A stretch of DNA of 64,000 nucleotides from Dipteris shenzhenensis (lineage: Eukaryota; Polypodiophyta; Polypodiopsida; Gleicheniales): assembly GCA_047967505.1 (NCBI GenBank), contig CM106539.1; one strand, 5' to 3'. Of this stretch, positions 55,801 through 64,000 are shown piece by piece (position 1 is the stretch's first letter; every line of letters begins with the position of its first letter). The notes beneath the pieces are model-generated. The model was not told the origin of the DNA. It saw only the letters and a list, made by a program, of their open reading frames with translations, and ran no database searches. The position numbers and the translations under genes are program-made.

Positions 55801-56989
55801 TCTATTGCGTGCTTAATAGTGATGTGATGAAAAGATGGGTGACAAGATACGAGGATGCAAAGGCAAGAAGACAAGAAGAAAGGGCCCTCTTTCGTACACA
55901 CCACGGATCTCGTGTGCCATACCCTCAGTATCTAAGAGTACTTCCAAAGTATATTCATGTGGATTGGCTACTTGATGAAATGGAGAAAGCAGAGAAAGAT
56001 GAGGGGATGCATATCACAATGGAAGAATGGGAGTATGCTAGGGGATGCATGAGCAAGGTCAGTATATAGAATGTTATGCATAAGTTAGGAGCTTTCAATA
56101 ATTTAGATTGCTTATTTAATTGATTTTTTCTTGGTGTAGTGCACTATGTTCAATGCTATATGGTGTGAGGGCAAGCATTTTCGAACACAACGGATTGATG
56201 ATAAGAGAAACACACAAGATTGCGGCGTCATTGCTAGCTTTGAGGGAGCAAATGGAGCCGAGATGGAGCCATGGATGATTATTATGGCATAATCCAAGAT
56301 ATTATTGAGCTTGACTTTCGACGCTTCTTTGTGTATGTTTTGGATGTAAAGTGGTTTAAGGACGTCGTGGAAAGAGGCCCTAATGCAACAATCAAACGCC
56401 ATGCAAGTGGCTTTGTAACTATTGACTCCACAAAGTTTTGGCAAAGTAGGAAGGACACACTAGTACTACCACAACAATGTGAATAGGTACTATGCACACA
56501 TATAAAAATACTCGCTTTTAAATATTTTATGCAAGAAAAATAACATGATTGTATTTGTGTTTGAATTAGGTTGTCTATCAACCAATGGTGGATAATAATA
56601 GATGGTGGCATGTCATACCTATTATGCCACGTTCCAAAGTAATGTATAGTACATTTACTAATATGGAGCGTATGGAGGATGATCATGGCCATGGACGTGA
56701 TGATGACCGTGATACGAGAGAGGAGGATGATCATGAGATAGGAGATACAAATATTGAGGCCATTACCCGTGAGGACGAGCCTACCATTGGTGATGCTAAT
56801 TTCAATGAGCACATGAGTAGCACAAGTAGTAGTGAGTTGAATGTATTTGTAGATCTAAACACTTGTTTGGATTTTGAAGTAGATAGTTTGGCAAGGGTGA
56901 TCTCATTGAGGATGAGATTGAACCGTAGCCCATCATTGATATTGGCAAAACTATTTTACATATTGTCTCATTCTCCTCACCTCACTTAA
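52866..56989 (+). pseudogene. TNP2-type CACTA transposase with DUF4218 and DUF4216 regions
   Basis: Catalyses cut-and-paste transposition of CACTA elements. Inferred exons: 52866-53051, 53136-53490, 53584-54334, 54421-54652, 54727-55106, 55199 to about 55290, 55370-56057, 56140-56486, 56570-56989, mostly with GT-AG borders. Domains: Cys-rich N-terminus (CMCDRCRGNMYHAC), tnp2 core with KRIHACVNDCVLFRG, CPTCGEARY, VLRHFSIIPRIQHMF, SLRLGLGMNGVNPLG, YLEPLIDELEILWRG and LMWTMHDFPSYGECSG, LLDPMHIFKNVASTIWE, DUF4218 (FPRSILTSQLHLIVHLVDE, RFMKTLKGFVRQNARPEGS), DUF4216 (YYGIIQDIIELDF, VLDVKWF) and an acidic C-terminus. Frameshifts near 53245, 53925, 54765 and 56265, a TGA at 55698 and a TAG at 56484 break it. 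Long uninterrupted stretches suggest recent decay or consensus indels. Confidence 0.9.
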
Positions 56990-57109
56990 TTCTTGTATAT
57001 GTGGGCTTGCAAAAAAGCATTAATGTTTTTGTTAAAATTATGTGCTTTGGTAATCATGGGCAATGTTTGGAAAGCAATGATGTACACCAAAATCTCACTT
57101 TCTGTATTC

Positions 57110-57460
57110 TCTAGTTTGTGTCTAAATACGTGTCTAAATATGCGTCTAATTTCCAATGTAAACGCACAAATAAATGCGCTAATACACGCACAAATAGACG
57201 CGCTGATAAACGCAATGTTAGATGGGCTCGTATTTTCTCAATTTAGACGCACAAATAGATGTGTTAATACATGCGCAAATAAACATGCTGATAAATGCAA
57301 TGTTAGACGGGCCCGTATTTTCTCAGTTTAAATGCGCAAATAGACGTGTTAATACACGCGCAAATAGACGAGCTGTTAGACGCGCTATTAGACGCGCCCG
57401 TAATTCCTCTACTCAAGCAACGCCTATAGATGCACTCGCTTTTTTGCGCGTCTATAGTTG
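57110..57460. promoter_or_regulatory. right subterminal TAGACG motif array
   Basis: AAATAGACGCG, TTTAGACGCAC, TTAGACGGG, AAATAGACGTG, AAATAGACGAG, TTAGACGCGC (twice) and GCGCGTCTATAG occur with many decayed copies. The array reaches the right terminus, whose inner end is TATAGACGCG. Confidence 0.75.
57202..57415. repeat. 85-bp tandem repeat within the right subterminal array
   Basis: GCTG anchors at 57202, 57287 and 57372 give an 85-bp period. Shared segments are GCTGATAAA(C/T)GCAATGTTAGA, GGG(C/T)(T/C)CGTATTTTCTCA and a CGCAAATAGACG-like end; the third unit is partial. Confidence 0.8.
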
Positions 57461-57475
57461 CTTTGTGTTGTTGTG
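57447..57475 (-). repeat. right terminal inverted repeat of CACTA element
   Basis: The last 29 bases, ending TTGTTGTG. The inverse of the left terminus with five mismatches. Confidence 0.85.
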
Positions 57476-59160
57476 TTTGACCCAAAGGAAGCAATATCTC
57501 TGTGCTTTGAAAAAGATGTAAAGGTCCAAGAGATGGATAATGAGACCTTCAAGCAAGCAATAGATCTTACTAATGGTCTTTATCCATCACCTATTCGTTA
57601 CTCAGTTGCATAGCAAGTTGCCTACTCTAAGCTTTAAGTGTTGCTAAGTTTGTGAGGATACACGTGGAAATCGAGTAAATACAATCATAAACACATATGG
57701 AGATGCTTAACAGGAATGAACACTTCAAATATAAGAGTGCGATTATATAAAAGAAGTGCCAAGTTGTATCATAGACAAAGGGTTCTAGGCCTGAGTACAA
57801 ATAGTCAATAGCAACATGATATTGCTTCCTCTCATGGGTGTGGAAAATCCTTCCTTTCACCCTTCCTCTCTACCCAAATAGTATGCAAAGTACACTCCAA
57901 GAAACACTCTATGCTCATCCTATAGACTTTGTTGTAGCCTCATCCATCTCTTTGGATATTGTCATCCTCAAGCTTATGCTTCTTCTCAAGGTCTAGCCTC
58001 TTCTAAGTCACCACTATTCTGTAGGGATGACAAAATAGCCAATGGCCTTCTTGGGATAAAGGACATTTAAATGACTCTTAAATACATCTTTGGAATCTCA
58101 TTAGAGCTGGAGTCATTTATCATCTTTTGAGGACTTGTAATCCTATAGTGTTTCAGCATCTTAAAGTACCTGGTGTAGCATGACATTTTGGTCATTGCGG
58201 ATGGCAGCAAAAGCTCTAACATTGAGCTTAGCATAGGACTCGGCTCGCAAAATTATATCCATAATTAGTTAGTGATTTACATATCCGTATTTTTTGTTAA
58301 TCAAATACTTGGGTATGTATAACAAAGAATCGCTGAAAAAAGCAAGCCAGCAATAGACGACGTTGATGTAAAGATGCAAGCTGAACTTGAACAAATGTTT
58401 CGTAATACTACTCTGATATATTGGCAACAAAAAAATGACCAAGGAGGATGATCACAACTCCACGCAAAAATTACTGGTTGGGGCGCCTTCCAACCTTTTT
58501 CACAAGTACCTTCCCTAAGCTCTATGAGTGGCACTCTATAGCTCCCTATAGGTGAAGTGGACTAGTGCTCCTAAAGCATAATCCAAGAATGCATACTAGG
58601 TTTGGAAGATGGGGAGTTGATTGGGACAGATAGTCGTCAGTGCAAGAGTGTTACCACACAGCTTGTAAAAGCTTAATTTGGGCATGATCGACTCTTGGTA
58701 GCTACAAGAGATAAGCAAAGGGGAGTGTGTGGCATAGACAACTTTAATAGAAATATAAAAATGCTTGATATAGAGAGGCGAGAAAAGTGTGTGGCATAGA
58801 CAACTTTAATACAAATATAAAAATGCTTGATATGGAGAGGCGAGAAAGATCTGTGATGCAATTGCAGTTCAAAGAGATCCTCTGGCAAAAGATAGTGCAA
58901 TTCTAGAGAAGCATGGCTTGTGGAGTAATGTGGGAAGTACGTGAATGCAAAGGGAGCTAGAGAGGCTAAGGCAAGGGGAAGGAACACACGTGAGGTAGAA
59001 GCTAGCAATGGAAGCCGCAAGGGAAAGCTAACATGGGTGCCAGGTGTTTGCCATAGGCTTCCACACTACTCCATAACCAAACAACTTGCTAAAATGGATT
59101 TAGTAAGATTTAGGTTAGTCGTGCTACAAAGAATTTACCAAGATTTAGGACTTCTAATAA
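57476..59160. other. right flank of CACTA element; unassigned
   Basis: Immediately outside the element an open stretch reads DPKEAISLCFEKDVKVQEMD, TFKQAIDLTNGLYPSPIRY (57480-57610) and probably belongs with the left flank frame, although the two sides join out of frame. No family is recognised. The rest, to 59160, shows no domain. Confidence 0.35.
58724..58847. repeat. 62-bp tandem duplication
   Basis: AGTGTGTGGCATAGACAACT...GAGAGGCGAGAAA occurs twice back to back with three differences. Confidence 0.85.
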
Positions 59161-62100
59161 CCTACTCCCCACTAAGCGGGTCAAACATTAGTTACTAGCC
59201 CCACAAACCGCCCCCTCCCCCTTCGCTAAGACCCTTTGCAAGGCCAAAAAGCCGAAGAACAATCCAGGACGCGATTATGAAGAACTAGGAGATGTGGGTA
59301 ACGGGTGTTTCGCTACTCTCGCGGCACAGTCCCAGGAAAGAGACTCCGAGCCTCTATCAATTAACATTTTTAAGGATTTCACACAGCGCAACGATCAGAT
59401 GTTACCTTGATCTTCTTTCTACCTACCTCTTTGATCGAGCTATCGATACATCCCACAAGCTAGCTCCATTGTGACTGACACTCATATGCTTGGTGCTGTT
59501 TAAGCTTCGATTATCGTTCCGTAACCTACAAGAGTCACGCTTCCGTCTAGAACTCATTTTGATTAGTTCCATAACGTGCACTCGCTCTGCTCTCCCCAAA
59601 ATTGTTCTTCTCAATGGAGGAGGCCGCCAGGGAAAGACCACACTTGACGGTGTGACCTTGTAGTAGCCTACATGAATCGCGTTCAGGGATATTAGTTTCA
59701 ACTTCCTAGTGCATACTGTGCAAGTCGCGACTCGCCAATGCAGATATAAGGAGCCCATTGAAGGATCTGGATTCCGTGGTTTTTGAAGAAACGAAGACAT
59801 TGTGTGCTTCTTAGAAAGAGAGAAAACCTATCAAGCACTTAGAGACGAAGGGTCTGGGGAGGACACTGGCTTCTAGGGTCTAGAGTCTAGAGTCTAGACA
59901 CTGCAAACTAATTACTAGAGTGGAGACTTCCGGTGACTGCCAGCGCCGCTGCGCGAGTGCTACACCACTCTTGTAGTTGCTGTGGGGAGTCTGGACCGGT
60001 GACCGCAGATTCCGACACCAGCTCGTAAAAACGATTGGAATTGTTGGTTTTGATGTAGTGACATCTACGCGCGCGTGCAACTCTGTGCGGGACCCGGGTG
60101 TGTGTACATCGTATGCATTCACAGCCTCAGGCGCTAAAAGAGTCCAGAATCCTCGACCTTCCTCCTGCAGGTGCCGCACACGCTGCACGCACCTGACCAG
60201 AACAGCAAAGGCCCAAAGCCGAGAACGCCCACAAAAAGGCCAACGAGGTTGAGAAAATCTGAAGAGGAGGTGAACGTCATTCCATTGTCGTAATTGTGAA
60301 TTTCATGAGATTGCAGGCGTATATGTTCCCCTACTCAACTTTCATGCGATTGCAGGCGTATACCTGGATCGCTCGTTGGTATGAAGCTTTGAAGTTTGGC
60401 TAGGTGTTCAGTCTTTACCTTTCTCACCTGGCATAAAAGTCCTGCAGTCTGTACGCTGATACATACCTCTGGAATTCTGAACACCGTTTTCCAGAATTCG
60501 AATTCGGACTACCTTCCGACTTCGGAATAAGAGTCACCCCACTGTGGCGCTACCGCTTGCTGTTGCTGATAGAAGTGTGATTGTGCAACGTGGACCGTGG
60601 AGCGTGGTGAATCGTGATCTTGGATTCTTCATCAGCTTTTTCTACTGCAGCAGTCTAACTATGATGACAATAGTACATCCTGGTGATGATTAAAATTCTC
60701 TTTCTGTGGGGAAATTTTTTTTTAATTCTTCATCTTTTAAGTTTGTAGTGTGCAGTGTGCACTGGTGACTGTAGGGCCATGGATCGTGGGCATTGGGGCG
60801 CTCGCCAGGGATTTCCCACTCAACTTTCAAGTAGGCCGTAAAAGCTGTTACGGTGGATCCTGAAAGAATGAAACAAGATTTAATGAGATGAAAGGAAACA
60901 GGCACGGATCATGGATGAAACAAACGGCCATGGAGAGGGGCCCGACGGCAGGGGCCCGAAGGGCGACATTAAATATCTGGAACGCACGTCCGGACGTCCG
61001 GCCGGATGCAGCCAGCGAGATGATCATTAAATGCCGTCATGTTGATGAAATTTTCGAACGAATTGCAGGCGCAGCAGCGCGCTGTGAAAATCTTGGTTGC
61101 ATGGTCGTGCCCAGAGAGCCGAGCCCCTCGGGCAGAGATTGAATCGTTTTGTCGCAGCCTGGCGGTGTTGGGACATCAACATGAACATGAGGTGTGCCGG
61201 CAAAGGTCGATCTCAAGCTGGAAAGTGAGATTTGAAGGCGCAAAACTAGATCAAATTCACAAAGATGTGCAACGATGAGGCCATGAAATCGGATTCGTGG
61301 CCGGCGTATTTATATATGATATATGTGAGATACATAACTGATATAGATGCCGGATCCCGGTCGGTGAGGTTTGGCCGACCTACTCGAAAAACTCGTTCTA
61401 ATCCACACTTTTGCAGGACCGCAAGAAGCTTCATTGCAACACTTCGAAGTTGGATCGTTCCAAATTGCAATCCTTTGAAGGTGAATCGTTCCAACGACCT
61501 TTTTCTACCCAAGGAAATGTGCTCGTTTGAGTCCAAGGAAAAACCTTGGACTCCTTCCGCCACCTAGGTGCGAGAGGCTTTGCTCGAGGCTTTGGGCAAA
61601 GCACCCAGCCAATACCAAGCCTCCATCCCTCCTCTCCAACCCTCCCTCTGCAACCCTACAATTATCTCTTTGCAATCTTCCCTATCGAAGTGTGTGAACT
61701 CAAACGAGCAGGGCATTTGCCGTACGTGGAAACAGGACGCAAGCAATCCTTTTTGGAGTTCCCTTGGGTAGAGGTAGCAAACCAGTGCGCTAATCCTCAA
61801 GCCTACTGAATGGAGACTATGGTCCACTCTAGGGTGTGGGCAAGCATCGGTTGCCCTTGGTGTCTGAAAACTCCCACTTCAAGAGTTTCATGCCTTTTTG
61901 GACTAAGTTGTGATTGTTTCCTGCTACACAATGGGCTGTGATTGGTTCTAGCTACTTAATGGGTGAAGCAAGGAAGGTTAATCCGGCTCAAACTCCTTGG
62001 GGCCTCAATTCAAACTTCATGGCTTCCCATCGCCAATCTCACTACTGAAGATCTTTAGCCATGGTCCATAGGTCCTCCGATGCATGGGGACTAGCTTTAT

Positions 62101-64000
62101 GTCTGCTCACAACTTGGACAAATTGTGGACTGTGTGGCAACTAATGAAAATGCATGTCAGTCAATAAGCATCTTCACACTCGTCTGCTCGCATGGAGCAA
62201 ATATATGACATGGAATCCTAATCATGCCCAAACATGTGAAAATTCTTGGGCAACCTAGATGTGGCGTCAAACGAGCGTCGTGGAGATGTAAGCCAATGAT
62301 ATTCGCAACTAGGACTCGAACTTGGATACCTTTGCCACCACAAGCTTGACATCTCTATGAACTAGGCAAGCCCTTTTTGATGAGCAACATTTAATATATA
62401 AACAGAACACGACCGCCCAGCTACTGTGAAAACAGCCAAAACGGATGGACGGTGCTATTAGGGCAAATATGGATTTGGGGGGGCTTCCATTGTCCAAGGA
62501 TGGGTTTGAAACCCCCCTAAGGTTGTCCTCTGATAGGCTCCTTCACATGAGGGATCAAGAGGGCATAAATTTGCACCTTCAAGGGGCAAGGTGCCAAATG
62601 TGCCACCCCTTGTTGACTGGCAAGAGTAATCCTCCCAGCCATTTGGAGGTCTCCTCTAACTACGGAAATGTTCACACGAAGGGGGCAAGTTGCAAACCAA
62701 GTTAAATTAGGTTCATGTGTAGTGGTTTTGGAGGAAAAACCCTGTTGTTGCCCGAGCCCCTACTTTGGAGTAGGGGCCATCAGAAAAACTACTTATGAAA
62801 AGGATAGAGTGGTTTCAAAACCACCTTGAACGCATTAATAGGCTCTTGCCCATTCTTCGTGGATGGCTCTCGCTCCGAAATTGCGTGAACTAAATATTTC
62901 TGGTGAAGAGCTCCTTGAGAGTAGCATTCCACTCCATAGCTGGTGCACAAGACCAACTTCCAACCGTGCATTTTTGGCTTTAGTATTTCTAGTAGGTAGG
63001 GTGGCTATGTGGCATAAGACAAAATGGGCATGGATTGATAATTGGAGCTGTCGCCATAGGACATATGGCGGAAAAGGGTACACACTAAGGTAGGTGTTGG
63101 CGTAACCACCACTAATAACCATCACTGTCCAAAGACAAGACACTAGATCCCACATAAATACATTACTTAGAAGAACTGGGAAGGATGATGCTGTCGAGTC
63201 GCGATTCTCGATGGGAAAACACCTCGAGTTGCTGAACAGTGCACAGAATAGACAACTGGAGGGCTGATATGGAGGTGGAGCTGAATCGTGATAGGTGACC
63301 TATGGCGATGGAAAAAGCTCGTGGGGGCATGTCTAAGCTGCGCAAAGTGTCCATGCACACACACGGAGAGTAGGAGAGGGATGGGGCGTGCATGATTAGA
63401 GGTGCTGTTCAACATGCAAAGGTTTCATGCGCACACACACACAATCACACATAGAAAGAGCTATTCAACGATAGCGTTGTGCTCGTCCCAAGTCTCTACA
63501 CGTCCATCCTGCATAGCGACTGCGCCTGGACTTTCCGCAAACCTGATCGGAAATTGATCCTCTCTCTCACAATTGCTCGCACCTTGTCTCAACCTCCAAG
63601 CAGAAAAGTGCCCAACCCCCCCACACACACAGTCGGCAAGAGAGCTTTTGCCCTCGCTGTAGCTTTTTGGAGTTCGCTGCAGAATTCTTACAGGCCCAGG
63701 TCAGCCTTTAAAGAGTAAAGGCAGAAGGGAGAGGTCGACGCGAGAGATGGCACCACACCCACAAGAAGACGGAGCCCGCCTTCTTTCCCTCCCCATGACG
63801 CGGTCAAACAAGTTAGCATTTCTGAGATCATCAAACCTGTCGGTCCTCCCCGCCATCCCTCCCCACTCCCTACTGCCCAATAGGCAGTAGCCCTTCCGGC
63901 CTTCAGCTTCTCAACCACGATTCCCGCCGATGTATGCTACCCCGTTCTCCCCCCCGCTTCCTCACTCCAACGCAGTTTCCATTCTCGCCCATTGATCAGG
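59161..64000. other. GC-richer stretch, no recognised gene
   Basis: Base composition shifts to higher GC and CpG from about 59.2 kb. Open frames of 90-125 codons exist on both strands (for example 59800-59423 minus, 59977-60252 plus, 61265-61567 plus), but none carries a motif I recognise, and overlapping frames on opposite strands argue against most. A short direct repeat (TTCATG[A/C]GATTGCAGGCGTATA in two parts, 60302 and 60342) and a CTAGAGT run (59876-59898) are present. The last 300 bp are pyrimidine-rich and could be a promoter or 5' exon of a gene beyond the window. Confidence 0.35.
62300..62385 (-). repeat. tRNA-derived SINE-like head
   Basis: On the minus strand TGCCTAGTTCATAGAG (62367-62352) resembles an A box, and AGTTCGAGTCC (62322-62312) is a good B box, 29 bases apart. 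It lacks acceptor-stem pairing, so a SINE head or tRNA relic is more likely than a tRNA gene. Extent beyond the boxes is unknown. Confidence 0.4.

Larger units (their letters stand above)
49910..57475 (+). mobile_element. CACTA-superfamily (En/Spm-like) transposon, 7,566 bp, both ends present
   Basis: Left terminus CACAACAAGACAAAGC (49910 on) and the reverse complement of the right terminus CACAACAACACAAAGC (57475 back) match at 24 of the first 29 bases. TTT lies outside each end (49907-49909, 57476-57478), consistent with a 3-bp target duplication, although the left flank is a T run. Inside: a left subterminal motif array, a TnpA-like gene (minus), a central motif cluster, a TNP2 transposase gene (plus) and a right subterminal array. 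The end sequence is CACAA rather than CACTA. Confidence 0.9.

Noticed and set aside
49926-57460. Repeated TAGACG motifs as a CRISPR-like array.
   Set aside because: Spacing is irregular, both orientations occur, there are no unique spacers and the setting is eukaryotic. Subterminal transposon repeats explain it.
59423-59800. 125-codon minus-strand frame as a gene.
   Set aside because: No domain, no homologous motif, and plus-strand frames overlap the region. Could be chance in GC-richer DNA.
62300-62385. Functional tRNA gene.
   Set aside because: A and B boxes are present but acceptor and anticodon stems cannot be formed.

Overview
This is nuclear DNA from a land plant with a large, repeat-rich genome. 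Evidence: GT-AG introns, LTR retrotransposons primed by the initiator-Met site TGGTATCAGAGC, an L1-type LINE, an En/Spm (CACTA) transposon, and a DUF247 protein, a plant-specific family. The species cannot be named from the sequence; a fern, lycophyte or gymnosperm would fit the density of decayed, nested elements. Nearly every coding stretch is a decayed transposable-element gene, and no intact host gene was found.

Layout. 1-7.45 kb: Ty3/gypsy element G1 (gag, protease, RT, RNase H, integrase) with an extra ~1.9 kb reading frame after integrase and a probable 3' LTR. 7.7-8.2 kb: copia gag relic (minus). 8.2-13.1 kb: no recognisable gene. 13.1-14.5 kb: DUF247 pseudogene (minus). 14.65-15.09 kb: MITE-like unit. 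15.1-20 kb: gypsy copy G2 (LTR end, primer site, gag, protease), split by a 1.25 kb insertion with a 3-bp target duplication. 21.4-26.8 kb: copia C1 (minus), carrying a 2.03 kb non-autonomous LTR element (plus) in its gag. 27.3-28.3 kb: second, minus-strand coding relic with coiled-coil character. 28.9-36.3 kb: gypsy copy G3, interrupted by copia C2 (minus) and an inverted copy of the 1.25 kb insertion. 36.4-37.85 kb: gag-only copia derivative C3 with 3' LTR. 37.97-45.75 kb: a LINE (ORF1, then ORF2 endonuclease) split by a non-coding LTR element arranged LTR-internal-LTR-internal-LTR. 45.6-47.9 kb: direct duplication with a fold-back. 48.5-49.7 kb: SINE-like unit and internally deleted copia C4 (minus). 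49.91-57.48 kb: CACTA-superfamily transposon with both ends. 57.5-64 kb: mostly unassigned, GC-richer toward the end.

The most interesting object is the 7,566-bp CACTA-superfamily element at 49910-57475. It has CACAA-type inverted termini, a 3-bp direct flank, a TNP2-type transposase on the plus strand and a TnpA-like second protein transcribed divergently on the minus strand. A TAGACG-core motif fills both subterminal regions and also forms two clusters between the two genes, where a divergent promoter should lie. This suggests one DNA-binding protein that both pairs the ends and controls the promoter. Other points of note: the accessory frame behind gypsy G1 integrase, its premature stops that are all TAG, and several insertions whose removal restores the host element's reading frame.
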